NCBI RefSeq assembly: GCF_031157275.1
Contig: NZ_JAVIFW010000027.1
Location: forward strand, 26,088 to 90,087
Direction: 5' to 3'
Source of the DNA: Streptomyces sp. LHD-70
GTDB taxonomy: Bacteria; Actinomycetota; Actinomycetes; Streptomycetales; Streptomycetaceae
Length of the DNA stretch: 64,000 bases
Notes under the pieces: model-generated
Seen by the model: the letters and a program-made list of their open reading frames with translations, nothing else
What the model was told of the DNA's origin: nothing
Databases searched by the model: none
Program-made: the position numbers and the translations under genes
Shown here: positions 16,028 to 25,194 of the stretch, one piece after another
Layout: the number at the start of each line of letters is the position of its first letter
Position numbering within the stretch: the first letter of the stretch is position 1

Positions 16028-16984
16028 ATGCCTGCAGTGACCGTCGAGAACCCGCTGACCCTGCCCCGCGTGACCGCCCCCACGGACGCCACCCCGCGCC
16101 CGGTCCTCGCCGTGACGACCGCCCCGTCCGGCTTCGAGGGCGAGGGCTTCCCGGTGCGCCGCGCCTTCGCGGGGATCAACTACAAGTACCTCGACCCGTT
16201 CATCATGATGGACCAGATGGGCGAGGTGGAGTACGCACCGGGCGAGCCCAAGGGCACCCCCTGGCACCCGCACCGCGGCTTCGAGACCGTGACGTACCTG
16301 GTCGACGGCACCTTCGTGCACCAGGACTCCAACGGTGGCGGCGGCACGATCCAGAACGGCGACACCCAGTGGATGACCGCCGGCAGCGGCCTGCTCCACA
16401 TCGAGGCCCCGCCGGAGCAACTCGTCATGTCCGGCGGCCTGTTCCACGGCCTCCAGCTGTGGGTCAACCTGCCCGCGTCCGCCAAGATGATGGACCCGCG
16501 CTACCAGGACATCCGCGGCGGCCAGGTCCAGCTGCTCACCTCGGTGGACGGCGGCGCCCTGCTCCGCGTCATCGCGGGCGAGCTCGACGGCCACGAGGGC
16601 CCCGGCATCACGCACACCCCGATCACGATGATCCACGCGACGGTCCGCCCCGGCGCCTCCGTCACCCTGCCCTGGCGCTCCGACTTCAACGGCCTCGCGT
16701 ACGTCCTGGCCGGACGCGGCACGGTGGGCGAGGAGCGGCGGCCGGTCCGCATGGGCCAGACCGCGGTCTACGGCGAGGGCTCGTCGCTGACCGTCCGCGC
16801 GGACGAGAAGCAGGACGGGCACACGCCGGACCTGGAGATCGTCCTCCTCGGCGGCCGGCCGATCCGGGAGCCGATGGCCCACTACGGGCCGTTCGTGATG
16901 AACACCCAGGCGGAGCTGCAGCAGGCCTTCGAGGACTTCCAGAAGGGTCGTTTGGGCACGGTGCCCGCGGTCCACGGCATGTGA
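16028..16984 (+). CDS. Pirin-family cupin protein
   Basis: A 318-residue bicupin. GGAGGT lies 8 nt before ATG 16028. The N-terminal cupin holds the conserved metal-binding pattern HPHRGFETVTYLVDG (residues about 79-93), and PxG-x-QWMTAGSGLLHIE (about 115-128) completes the His/Glu ligand set. Pirins act as redox-sensing regulators or quercetinase-like dioxygenases; which applies here cannot be told. It is monocistronic, followed by a dispersed-repeat element. Confidence 0.88.
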   Translation: MPAVTVENPLTLPRVTAPTDATPRPVLAVTTAPSGFEGEGFPVRRAFAGINYKYLDPFIMMDQMGEVEYAPGEPKGTPWHPHRGFETVTYLVDGTFVHQDSNGGGGTIQNGDTQWMTAGSGLLHIEAPPEQLVMSGGLFHGLQLWVNLPASAKMMDPRYQDIRGGQVQLLTSVDGGALLRVIAGELDGHEGPGITHTPITMIHATVRPGASVTLPWRSDFNGLAYVLAGRGTVGEERRPVRMGQTAVYGEGSSLTVRADEKQDGHTPDLEIVLLGGRPIREPMAHYGPFVMNTQAELQQAFEDFQKGRLGTVPAVHGM

Positions 16985-16996
16985 GGCATCAGCCAA

Positions 16997-17030
16997 ATCT
17001 GAGCCCGTCCGGCGATCGAGGACGAGCCCG
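16997..17030 (+). repeat. Dispersed 3'-end repeat, copy 1
   Basis: The stretch contains GAGCCCGTCCGGCGATCGAG then GACGAGCC. It belongs to a family whose other copies lie at 24190-24261 (inverted), 26020-26086 and 50274-50376. All copies follow closely after a gene end. Confidence 0.7.
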
Positions 17031-17107
17031 CAGGGCGATCTGCGGTGCCTCACTCGGGCGGTCCGTCCGAACGTGCCGGGCACCCCTTCCCGTGATCACC
17101 TGCAACC

Positions 17108-18163
17108 GTGCAGACCCTGCTCCCGACCCCCGTCCGCAAACTCGCCGCCTGGTGCATCGTGGCCCTGCTCCTCGCCACCGTCGCCGGCCTCGGCATCTGG
17201 CTCTGCATCACCCTCAAGACCGCGGTGACCCCGGTCCTGCTCGCCCTCCTCGGCACCGCCCTGCTCGGTCCGCTCTACCGGCGGCTGCTCGCCATGAAGG
17301 TCAACAAGTCCCTCGCGGCGGGGCTGACCTGCGCGGCGGTCCTCGTGGTGGTGGGCGGCGCCGGGTACATCGTGGTCAGCGCCCTGATCGACACCGGCGA
17401 CCAGATCGTCTCCTCGCTGCGGGAGTCGGCCCGCTCCCTGGCCGAGCACTTCGGCGCGGCGGGCGCGACCCTCGACGACCTCGCGAAGAACTCCAAGGAC
17501 CTGCTGTCGAAGTTCGGCAGTACGGCCGCGTCCGGGGTGATCAGCGGGGTCAGCGTCGTCGGCGAGATGATCGCCATGGCCGTGCTCGCGCTGCTGCTCG
17601 TCTTCTTCTTCCTGCGTGACTCCGGCCGGGCGGTCGCCGCGCTGCACGCGCTCGCCCCGCGCCGCGGCCGTGCCCTGGAGCAGATGGGCCACACCGCCTT
17701 CGAGGCCATCGAGGGCTTCATGCGCGGCACCACCCTGATCGCCCTGATCGACGCCCTGTGCATCACGGTCGGCCTGCTGGTCCTCGACGTCCCGGGCGCC
17801 GTCGGCCTCGGTGCGCTGGTGTTCGTCGGCGCCTACATCCCGTATCTCGGGGCGTTCATCTCCGGGGCGGTGGCCGTGCTCGTGGCCATCGCCGACCGGG
17901 GGTTCGCGATCGGCCTTTGGGCGCTCGGCGTCGTCCTCGCGGTGCAGGTGCTCGAAGGGCACGTACTGCAGCCGATGATCCAGAGCCGGACGGTGCAGAT
18001 GCACCCGGCGGTCGTGATGCTGGCGATCACCGCGGGCGCCTCGGTGGCCGGGATTCTCGGCATGCTGCTCGCGGTTCCGCTGACCGCGGCGGCCTTCGGG
18101 ATCTTCTCCGAGCTGCGCAGGCACTACGCCGGAACGGCCCCTTCCGAATCGTCCGCGGATTAG
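17108..18163 (+). CDS. AI-2E (PerM)-family transporter
   Basis: A 351-residue polytopic membrane protein starting at GTG 17108. Two helices near the N-terminus (residues 11-55) are followed by a TM helix and an amphipathic extracytoplasmic segment (about 95-145). Five further TM helices follow, including the conserved PYLGAFISG (about 243-251). This is the AI-2E exporter / PerM topology. The substrate is unknown; signal export and Na+/H+ antiport have been reported for different members. Confidence 0.85.
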   Translation: MQTLLPTPVRKLAAWCIVALLLATVAGLGIWLCITLKTAVTPVLLALLGTALLGPLYRRLLAMKVNKSLAAGLTCAAVLVVVGGAGYIVVSALIDTGDQIVSSLRESARSLAEHFGAAGATLDDLAKNSKDLLSKFGSTAASGVISGVSVVGEMIAMAVLALLLVFFFLRDSGRAVAALHALAPRRGRALEQMGHTAFEAIEGFMRGTTLIALIDALCITVGLLVLDVPGAVGLGALVFVGAYIPYLGAFISGAVAVLVAIADRGFAIGLWALGVVLAVQVLEGHVLQPMIQSRTVQMHPAVVMLAITAGASVAGILGMLLAVPLTAAAFGIFSELRRHYAGTAPSESSAD

Positions 18164-18202
18164 AGCCTCGTCACAGTTCCCCGCTCAGGGGTTGCGCGTT
18201 AT

Positions 18203-18230
18203 TACCGACGGGTAGCATCATCGTAGCTAC
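18203..18230. promoter_or_regulatory. Two small palindromes before the acyl-CoA dehydrogenase gene
   Basis: TACC-GACG-GGTA (18203-18214) and the perfect 8-mer GTAGCTAC (18223-18230) lie 54-81 bp upstream of the start. A -10-like TAGCAT (18213-18218) sits between them. They are a plausible operator for a fatty-acid regulator; the regulator is not identified. Confidence 0.4.
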
Positions 18231-18283
18231 TTGCTGGTACGTGTATGAGATTCCGCCTCCCGAGCATTTACGGAGCCGTCGCC

Positions 18284-20119
18284 ATGGGGCACTACAAGTC
18301 GAACCTCCGGGACATCGAGTTCAACCTCTTCGAGGTGCTCGGTCGCGACAAGCTGTACGGCAGCGGCCCGTTCGCGGAGATGGACACCGAGACCGCGAAG
18401 AGCGTCCTGTCGGAGCTCACCCGCCTCGCCGAGAACGAGCTGGCCGAGTCCTTCGCGGACGCCGACCGCAACCCGCCGGTCTTCGACCCGGAGACCAAGA
18501 CCGCGCCCGTCCCGGCGTCCTTCAAGAAGAGCTACAAGGCCTTCATGGACTCCGAGTACTGGCGCCTCGGCCTGCCCGAGGAGATCGGCGGCACCACCGC
18601 CCCGCCGTCCCTGATCTGGGCGTACGCGGAGCTGATCCTCGGCGCCAACCCGGCCGTCTGGATGTACTCCTCAGGACCGGCGTTCGCCCGCATCCTCTTC
18701 GAGGAGGGCACCGAGGAGCAGAAGAAGTGGGCCCAGATCGCGGTCGACAAGACCTGGGGCTCGACGATGGTCCTGACCGAGCCGGACGCCGGTTCGGACG
18801 TGGGCGCCGGCCGCACCAAGGCCGTGCAGCAGGAGGACGGCTCCTGGCACATCGAGGGCGTGAAGCGCTTCATCACGTCCGGTGAGCACGACATGGAGGA
18901 GAACATCCTCCACTACGTCCTCGCGCGGCCGGAGGGCGCCGGACCGGGCACCAAGGGCCTGTCCCTCTTCCTCGTCCCGAAGTACCTCTTCGACTTCGAG
19001 ACCGGCGAGCTGGGCGAGCGCAACGGCGCCTACGCCACCAACGTCGAGCACAAGATGGGCCTCAAGGCCTCCAACACCTGCGAGATGACCTTCGGCGACC
19101 AGCACCCCGCCAAGGGCTGGCTGATCGGCGACAGGCACGACGGCATCCGCCAGATGTTCCGCATCATCGAGTTCGCCCGCATGATGGTCGGCACGAAGGC
19201 GATCTCCACGCTCTCGACGGGCTACCTCAACGCCCTCGAGTACGCCAAGGAGCGCGTGCAGGGCACCGACCTGTCGCAGTTCATGGACAAGACCGCGCCC
19301 AAGGTCACCATCACGCACCACCCGGACGTGCGCCGCTCCCTGATGACGCAGAAGGCGTACGCGGAGGGCATGCGCGCCCTGGTCCTGCACACCGCCTCCG
19401 TCCAGGACGAGATCGCCCTGAAGGAAGCCGCGAGCGAGGACACCAAGGCGCTCGAAGCCCTCAACGACCTGCTCCTGCCGATCGTCAAGGGCTACGGCTC
19501 GGAGAAGGGCTACGAGCAGCTGGCCCAGTCGCTGCAGACCTTCGGCGGCTCCGGCTTCCTGCAGGAGTACCCGATCGAGCAGTACATCCGGGACGCCAAG
19601 ATCGACACCCTCTACGAGGGCACCACGGCCATCCAGGGCCAGGACTTCTTCTTCCGGAAGATCGTCCGCAACCAGGGCGCCGCCCTGAACGGCCTGGCCG
19701 AGGACATCAAGAAGTTCCTGGCCGTCTCCACCGGCGGCGACGCGCTGGCCGCCGCCCGCGAGCAGCTCGCCAAGGCCGCCGTCGAGCTGGAGGCCATCGT
19801 CGGCCTGATGCTCACCGACCTCGCCGCCACCGAGCAGGACGTCAAGAACATCTACAAGGTCGGCCTCAACAGCACCCGCCTGCTGATGGCCTCCGGTGAC
19901 GTGATCGTCGGCTACCTGCTGCTCCGCGGTGCCGCGGTGGCCGCCGAGAAGCTGGAGACCGCGTCCAGCAAGGACAAGGCCTTCTACACCGGCAAGATCG
20001 CGGCCGCGAAGTTCTTCGCCGCCAACGTCCTGCCCGGCGTCACGGGTGCGCGCAAGCTCGCCCAGTCCACCAGCGAGTCGGGCCTGGACCTGATGGAGCT
20101 GGACGAGGACGCGTTCTAA
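18284..20119 (+). CDS. Long-form acyl-CoA dehydrogenase (FadE5-like)
   Basis: A 611-residue FAD enzyme catalysing alpha,beta-dehydrogenation of acyl-CoA. ATG 18284 follows GGAG; the frame extends 13 codons upstream without RBS. The FAD-binding region TEPDAGSDVGAG lies near residue 178, QTFGGSGFLQEYPIEQYIRDAKIDTLYEGT near 425-454 includes the region of the catalytic base, and an extra C-terminal helical domain (about 465-611) is typical of the approximately 600-residue class. It is monocistronic. Confidence 0.9.
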   Translation: MGHYKSNLRDIEFNLFEVLGRDKLYGSGPFAEMDTETAKSVLSELTRLAENELAESFADADRNPPVFDPETKTAPVPASFKKSYKAFMDSEYWRLGLPEEIGGTTAPPSLIWAYAELILGANPAVWMYSSGPAFARILFEEGTEEQKKWAQIAVDKTWGSTMVLTEPDAGSDVGAGRTKAVQQEDGSWHIEGVKRFITSGEHDMEENILHYVLARPEGAGPGTKGLSLFLVPKYLFDFETGELGERNGAYATNVEHKMGLKASNTCEMTFGDQHPAKGWLIGDRHDGIRQMFRIIEFARMMVGTKAISTLSTGYLNALEYAKERVQGTDLSQFMDKTAPKVTITHHPDVRRSLMTQKAYAEGMRALVLHTASVQDEIALKEAASEDTKALEALNDLLLPIVKGYGSEKGYEQLAQSLQTFGGSGFLQEYPIEQYIRDAKIDTLYEGTTAIQGQDFFFRKIVRNQGAALNGLAEDIKKFLAVSTGGDALAAAREQLAKAAVELEAIVGLMLTDLAATEQDVKNIYKVGLNSTRLLMASGDVIVGYLLLRGAAVAAEKLETASSKDKAFYTGKIAAAKFFAANVLPGVTGARKLAQSTSESGLDLMELDEDAF

Positions 20120-20165
20120 GCAGCCACCGTCAGGACCGCTTCAGGAACCTTCCCCACCCCCACTG

Positions 20166-20202
20166 CGCGGGCCCCCTTCCCATCTCGGGGAGGGGGCCCG
20201 CG
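20166..20202. terminator. Terminator hairpin after the acyl-CoA dehydrogenase gene
   Basis: CGCGGGCCCCCT pairs with AGGGGGCCCGCG (12 bp), extended by a G-T wobble and CCC/GGG. It lies just before the aminopeptidase gene. Confidence 0.8.
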
Positions 20203-20223
20203 TACGTCGTTAAGGTGAACACC

Positions 20224-21519
20224 ATGAGCTCATCGCCCTCCCGGTTCGACCGCGGACACACCGACGACCTGATGTCCTTCCTCAGCGCGAGCCCCTCGCC
20301 GTACCACGCGGTGGCGAGCGTCGCGGAGCGCCTGGAGAAGGCCGGGTTCCGGCAGGTCGCGGAGACCGACGCCTGGGACGGGACGAGCGGCGGCAAGTAC
20401 GTGCTGCGCGGCGGCGCCGTCGTCGCCTGGTACGTGCCGGAGGGCGCCGAGGCGCACACCCCGTTCCGGATCGTGGGGGCGCACACCGACTCCCCGAACC
20501 TGCGGGTCAAGCCGCTGCCGGACACCGGCGCGCACGGCTGGCGCCAGGTCGCCGTGGAGATCTACGGCGGGCCGCTGCTCAACTCCTGGCTCGACCGGGA
20601 CCTCGGCCTCGCCGGCCGCCTCTCGCTCAGGGACGGCTCGACCCGCCTCGTCAACGTCGACCGCGCGCTGCTGCGCGTACCGCAGCTGGCGATCCACATG
20701 GACCGGTCCATCTACGAGAAGGGGCTGCAGCTCGACAAGCAGAAGCACATGCAGCCCGTCTGGGGCCTCGGCGACACCCGCGAGGGAGACCTGATCCGCT
20801 TCCTGGAGGAGGAGCTCTCCCTCGCGGCGGGCGACGTCACCGGCTGGGACCTGATGACGCACTCCATCGAGCCGCCCGCCTACCTCGGCCGCGACCGGGA
20901 GCTGCTCGCGGGACCGCGGATGGACAACCTGCTCTCGGTGCACGCCGGTACGGCGGCCCTCGTCGCGGTCGCGGGTTCGGAAAGCCTGCCGTACATCCCC
21001 GTGCTCGCCGCCTTCGACCACGAGGAGAACGGCTCCCAGTCCGACACCGGCGCCGACGGCCCGCTGCTCGGCTCCGTGCTCGAACGGTCGGTGTACGCGC
21101 GCGGCGGCAGCCACGAGGACAAGGCCCGCGCCTTCGCCGGGACCGTCTGCCTCTCCTCGGACACCGGGCACGCCGTGCACCCCAACTACGCGGAGCGGCA
21201 CGACCCGACGCACCTGCCGCGCGCGGGCGGCGGGCCGATCCTCAAGGTCAACGTCAACAACCGCTACGCCACGGACGGTTCGGGGCGCGCCGTGTTCGCC
21301 GCTGCCTGCGAGAAGGCGGGCGTGCCCTTCCAGTCGTTCGTCTCCAACAACTCGATGCCGTGCGGCACGACCATCGGCCCGATCACCGCGGCCCGGCACG
21401 GCATCAAGACGGTCGACATCGGCGTCGCGATCCTGTCGATGCACAGCGCGCGTGAGCTGTGCGGCGCGAAGGACCCGTATCTGCTCGCCAACGCGCTGGC
21501 GGCGTTCCTGGAGGGCTGA
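20224..21519 (+). CDS. M18-family aminopeptidase
   Basis: A 431-residue cytosolic zinc aminopeptidase of the aspartyl/M18 type. ATG 20224 follows AAGGTGA with 6-nt spacing; an in-frame GTG at 20215 is the alternative. Metal-site motifs are visible in order: VGAHTDSPNLRVK, LAAFDHEENGSQS and DTGHAVHPN, then the C-terminal IGVAILSMHSARELCG that supplies the last His ligand. Such enzymes release N-terminal acidic or other residues during peptide turnover. Confidence 0.92.
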   Translation: MSSSPSRFDRGHTDDLMSFLSASPSPYHAVASVAERLEKAGFRQVAETDAWDGTSGGKYVLRGGAVVAWYVPEGAEAHTPFRIVGAHTDSPNLRVKPLPDTGAHGWRQVAVEIYGGPLLNSWLDRDLGLAGRLSLRDGSTRLVNVDRALLRVPQLAIHMDRSIYEKGLQLDKQKHMQPVWGLGDTREGDLIRFLEEELSLAAGDVTGWDLMTHSIEPPAYLGRDRELLAGPRMDNLLSVHAGTAALVAVAGSESLPYIPVLAAFDHEENGSQSDTGADGPLLGSVLERSVYARGGSHEDKARAFAGTVCLSSDTGHAVHPNYAERHDPTHLPRAGGGPILKVNVNNRYATDGSGRAVFAAACEKAGVPFQSFVSNNSMPCGTTIGPITAARHGIKTVDIGVAILSMHSARELCGAKDPYLLANALAAFLEG

Positions 21520-21590
21520 ACTCCCGCCTCCCGCATGTCCGTTCGGTCCTCGGGTACCCGAGGAGCACGGATACACGAGGAGGCGAGACC

Positions 21591-21806
21591 ATGGGCCTGG
21601 GCGGATGCATTCTGCTGATCGCCGTAGGAGCCATTCTCACGTTCGCCACGGACTGGGAGATGAGCGGAGTCGACCTGGACCTGGTCGGTCTGATCCTGAT
21701 GCTGGTCGGCTTCATCGGTGTGGCGGCCTACACATCCATCGCCCGGCGCAGGCGGGCTGTCGTCCCGCCGGTCATCACCGAGCGGGACGATGGACGCGGC
21801 CTCTGA
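21591..21806 (+). CDS. Small two-helix membrane protein (DUF6458-like)
   Basis: A 71-residue protein with two TM helices (about 4-20 and 30-50) and a short cytoplasmic basic tail IARRRRAVVPPV. GAGG-AGG precedes ATG 21591. The motif DWEMSGVDLDLVGLILMLVG is typical of small actinobacterial membrane proteins assigned to DUF6458. Function unknown. It is followed by short CGCC/GTGCCC repeats before the convergent gene. Confidence 0.75.
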   Translation: MGLGGCILLIAVGAILTFATDWEMSGVDLDLVGLILMLVGFIGVAAYTSIARRRRAVVPPVITERDDGRGL

Positions 21807-21852
21807 TCGCCGCGCCCGCCGCGCTCGCCGTGCCCGCCGTGCCCGCCGTGGT

Positions 21853-23643
21853 TCAGGCGTCGAGCCCCGCGAGCACCAGCGGCAGCCGGTCGGCGCCGCC
21901 CTCCGTGAGGCGGACCGGGACGCCCCAGTCCTGCTGGTGGACGTGGCAGGCCGGGTACTCGTTCTCTGGGTCGTCGTCGCAGCTCGCGGCCATCGCCGAG
22001 ACGTGCAGGACACCTTCGGTGACCTCGGGGTTGAGGGTCAGGGCGCGGGCCAGGTCCGTGCCCTGCCCCTCGCCGTCGAGCAGCAGCTCGGGCGGGGTGG
22101 AGGAGACGAGCAGACGGGTCGAGGGGCCGTAGCGGGTGTCGAGCTTCTGACCCTTCGGCGCCTGGAAGACCACGTCCAACCGCAGCGCGCCGGCGGCCAC
22201 TTCGGTGGCGGCGCGCTGAGTGCGGTGGGCGACGGACTCGACTCGTACGGCCTCTTCGGGCAGGCGCAGGCGGGTGAGACGGTGGCGGGCGGACTCGACG
22301 ACCACCACGTCGTCGCCGACCACGACCGCGGCGCTCGGCTCCCTCAAGTCCGTGGCCAGCGTGGTCACTTCACCGCTCGCCGGGTCGAAGCGGCGCAGCG
22401 CGTGGTTGTACGTGTCCGAGACCGCCACCGAGCCGTCCGGCAGGGCGGTGACGCCCAACGGGTGCTGGAGCAGGGCCTGTTCGGCCGCGCCGTCCCGGTG
22501 GCCGAAGTCGAAGAGGCCGGTACCGACGGCCGTGTGGACCACGCGGTCCCGGTCGATCCAGCGCAGCGCGCTCGTCTCCGAGTCGGCGATCCACAGCCGG
22601 TCCTCGGTCGCCGCGAGCCCGGACGGCTGCGCGAACCAGGCCTCGGCGGCCGGGCCGTCCACCAGGCCCTCGTTGGTGGTACCGGCCGCGACCTGGACGG
22701 TGCCCGCCACCGGGTCGTACGTCCACAGCTGGTGCACGCCCGCCATCGCGATCCACACCAGACCGTCGAAGACCGCCACGTCCCACGGCGAGGAGAGGCT
22801 GACCTCGCGGGCGGGGCCCGACGTCGGCTCGCCCTGCATCCACTGCCGCCCGGTGCCCGCGACCGTCTCGACGGCCCCGGTCTCCGGGTCGTACGTGCGC
22901 AAGGCGTGGTTGACGGTGTCCGCGACGATCACCTTGCCGGAGGGCAGCAGCGCCAGGCCCTGCGGTTCGCTGAAGGCGTCCGGGCCGAGGCCGCGCTCGC
23001 CGCTGCCGATGCGGCGTACGACCGTCTCCCCGTCCGCCTCCAGCTCCACCAGCTGGTGCCGGGTCGAGTCGGAGACCAGGAAGGTGCCGCCGGGCAGCAG
23101 CAGGGCCTTGCCGGGGAAGCGCAGGTCGGTGGCGACGGGCTCCGGCGGGACGTACGGACCGTCCCCGCGGCGGAGCGTGCCCTTGGCCTCGTGCTCGGCC
23201 TCCAGCTCCTCGACGAGCTTCTCGATCGCGTGCGCATGGCCCTCACCGGCGTGCTGCGCGACCACGTACCCCTCGGGGTCGATGACGACGAGCGTGGGCC
23301 AGGCGCGGACCGCGTACTGCTTCCAGGTGGCGAGCTCGGGGTCGTCGAGCACCGGGTGGTGCACTTCGTACCGCTCGACGGCGTCGACGACGGCCTGGTG
23401 CTCGGCCTCGTGCACGAACTTCGGCGAGTGCACGCCGATGATCACGACCGTGTCGGCGTGCTTGCGCTCCAGCTCGCGGAGCTCGTCGAGCACGTGCAGA
23501 CAGTTGATGCAGCAGAAGGTCCAAAAATCCAGAACGACGATGCGTCCCCGCAGGTCGGCGAGGGTGTACTGCTGATCTCCTGTGTTCAGCCAGCCGCCCT
23601 TGCCGATCAGCTCGGGGGCCCGAACGCGTGCACGTGTAGCCAT
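21853..23643 (-). CDS. Thioredoxin-like domain fused to NHL repeats
   Basis: A 596-residue protein. ATG 23643 is preferred; six codons upstream are open. The thioredoxin-like domain (1-150) has the redox motif CINC within FWTFCCINCLHVLDEL. NHL/beta-propeller repeats fill about residues 170-480, with recurring GxAxxPxGxVxVADTxNHxLR patterns. A C-terminal DipZ/DsbD-like beta domain ends the chain. There is no signal peptide. It probably reduces or senses thiols through the CxxC; substrate unknown. Confidence 0.85.
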   Translation of the reverse strand: MATRARVRAPELIGKGGWLNTGDQQYTLADLRGRIVVLDFWTFCCINCLHVLDELRELERKHADTVVIIGVHSPKFVHEAEHQAVVDAVERYEVHHPVLDDPELATWKQYAVRAWPTLVVIDPEGYVVAQHAGEGHAHAIEKLVEELEAEHEAKGTLRRGDGPYVPPEPVATDLRFPGKALLLPGGTFLVSDSTRHQLVELEADGETVVRRIGSGERGLGPDAFSEPQGLALLPSGKVIVADTVNHALRTYDPETGAVETVAGTGRQWMQGEPTSGPAREVSLSSPWDVAVFDGLVWIAMAGVHQLWTYDPVAGTVQVAAGTTNEGLVDGPAAEAWFAQPSGLAATEDRLWIADSETSALRWIDRDRVVHTAVGTGLFDFGHRDGAAEQALLQHPLGVTALPDGSVAVSDTYNHALRRFDPASGEVTTLATDLREPSAAVVVGDDVVVVESARHRLTRLRLPEEAVRVESVAHRTQRAATEVAAGALRLDVVFQAPKGQKLDTRYGPSTRLLVSSTPPELLLDGEGQGTDLARALTLNPEVTEGVLHVSAMAASCDDDPENEYPACHVHQQDWGVPVRLTEGGADRLPLVLAGLDA

Positions 23644-23684
23644 GTCCCCATCCAACCTCACTCACCCGGGTACGCATTCCCGCC

Positions 23685-24176
23685 ATGAGATACGTGGTGC
23701 GCGACCGGGTCTTCGGTATCGGGGACGACTACTGGATCGAGGACGAGCAGGGCCGCAAGGCGTTCCTCGTGGACGGGAAGGCGATGCGGCTGCGGGAGAC
23801 GTTCGAGCTCAAGGATCCGCAGGGCAACGTGCTGATCGACATCCGCAAGAAGATGCTCGCCCTGCGGGACACGATGACCATCGAACGCGGTGAGCAGCCG
23901 CTCGCGACGGTCCGCCGCAAGCGGCTCTCGCTGCTGCGCAACCACTACCGCGTGACGCTGGTCGAGGGCACCGAGCTGGACGTCAGCGGCAAGATCCTCG
24001 ACCGGGAGTTCGCGGTCGAGTACGACGGTGAGCTGCTCGCGGAGGTTTCGCGGCGCTGGCTCACGTTGCGGGACACGTACGGCGTCAACGTCGTCCGCGA
24101 GGACGCCGACCCGGCCCTGGTGATCGCAGTCGCGGTCTGCGTGATCCGCCTCGCGGAGCGGGAGCGGCAGGGGTAG
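23685..24176 (+). CDS. LURP-one-related (LOR) family protein
   Basis: A 163-residue protein of the LOR/tubby-like fold. Repeated strand patterns are visible: YWIEDEQGRKAFLVDGKAMRLRETFELKD, then LIDIRKKMLALRDTMTIERG. It is divergent from the thioredoxin/NHL gene with 41 bp between starts. The fold resembles scramblases and plant LURP proteins; the bacterial role is not established. Confidence 0.8.
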   Translation: MRYVVRDRVFGIGDDYWIEDEQGRKAFLVDGKAMRLRETFELKDPQGNVLIDIRKKMLALRDTMTIERGEQPLATVRRKRLSLLRNHYRVTLVEGTELDVSGKILDREFAVEYDGELLAEVSRRWLTLRDTYGVNVVREDADPALVIAVAVCVIRLAERERQG

Positions 24177-24189
24177 CCCGCAGCACCCC

Positions 24190-24261
24190 CAGGGGGCTCC
24201 GCCCCCGGCCCCCGCTCCTCAATCGCCGGAGGGGCTCAATTTTGAGCCCCTCCGGCGATTG
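24190..24261. terminator. Bidirectional terminator, 20-bp perfect stem in a dispersed repeat
   Basis: CAATCGCCGGAGGGGCTCAA (24220-24239) pairs perfectly with the arm at 24242-24261 across a 2-nt centre. It is preceded by a G/C-rich GGGGGCTCCGCCCCC hairpin. The element is an inverted copy of the family seen at 16997, 26020 and 50274, and separates two convergent genes. Confidence 0.85.
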
Positions 24262-24267
24262 GAAACA

Positions 24268-25044
24268 TCAGCCCAGCACCCGGTCCTTGAGGGCTGGGAA
24301 GCGTTCCCGCGTAGTCCCCACCGTGCTCGGGTCGAAGTCCACCGTCAGGACCTCCTCGCCCGACCCGGCCTCCGCCAGCACCTCGCCCCACGGGTCGACC
24401 ACGATGCTGTGGCCCGCCTGCGGGACCCCCGCGTGCGTACCGCCGGTGCCGCAGGCCAGGACGTACGCCTGGTTCTCGACCGCGCGGGCCTGCGCGAGCA
24501 GCGTCCAGTGGGCGCGGCGGCGCTCGGGCCAGCCCGCGGAGACGACGAGGGTCTCGGCGCCCGCGTCGACCAGGCCGCGGAACAGCTCGGGAAAGCGCAG
24601 GTCGTAGCAGGTGGCGAGGCCGATCACGGTCGACGGGTGCGGGACGGTGACGAGCTCCTTGCCTGCGCCCATCATCGTGGCCTCGCCCTTGTCGAAGCCG
24701 AAGCGGTGGATCTTGCGGTACGTGTGGGCGAGGGCGCCGTCGGGGGAGAAGACGAGGGTCGTGTTGTAGAGCGTGCCGCTGTCCTCGCGCTCCACGATCG
24801 ACCCGGCGTGCAGCCAGACACCCGCGTCGTGCGCGGCGGCGGCCATCGCGTCGTGCGTCGGCCCGCGCAGCGCTTCCGCCTCGGTGCCGAAGGAGTCGTA
24901 CGCGAAGGCGCCGACCGGCCAGAGCTCCGGCAGCACCACCAGGTCGGACCCGGCCTGGTCACGTACCAGTGAAGCCACCCTGGAGCGGCGGGAATTGACC
25001 GATTCGTCGGGGTCTACGTCGATCTGGATCAGCGAGGCGCGCAC
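24268..25044 (-). CDS. Carbon-nitrogen hydrolase (nitrilase superfamily)
   Basis: A 258-residue enzyme with the nitrilase-family catalytic triad: E40 (VVLPELWP), K111 (YRKIHRFG) and C146 (ATCYDLRFPEL). Size and the CYDLRFPELFR motif fit the omega-amidase/YafV-like branch that hydrolyses amides such as 2-oxoglutaramate. It starts at GTG 25044. No partner aminotransferase is adjacent, so substrate remains open. Confidence 0.88.
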   Translation of the reverse strand: MRASLIQIDVDPDESVNSRRSRVASLVRDQAGSDLVVLPELWPVGAFAYDSFGTEAEALRGPTHDAMAAAAHDAGVWLHAGSIVEREDSGTLYNTTLVFSPDGALAHTYRKIHRFGFDKGEATMMGAGKELVTVPHPSTVIGLATCYDLRFPELFRGLVDAGAETLVVSAGWPERRRAHWTLLAQARAVENQAYVLACGTGGTHAGVPQAGHSIVVDPWGEVLAEAGSGEEVLTVDFDPSTVGTTRERFPALKDRVLG

Positions 25045-25194
25045 ACTACCACCGTCCTGGCATTCGAGTACCCATCACCGCCTACGATCGTCACACGAAA
25101 GCACTGCAGGCGGCCCGTGCGGCAGCGTAACTTAAGGGGCCGAGCCTCCACGCAGTCCTGCCAGCCCGTACAGACGAACCGCCCGAGGGGTCCC

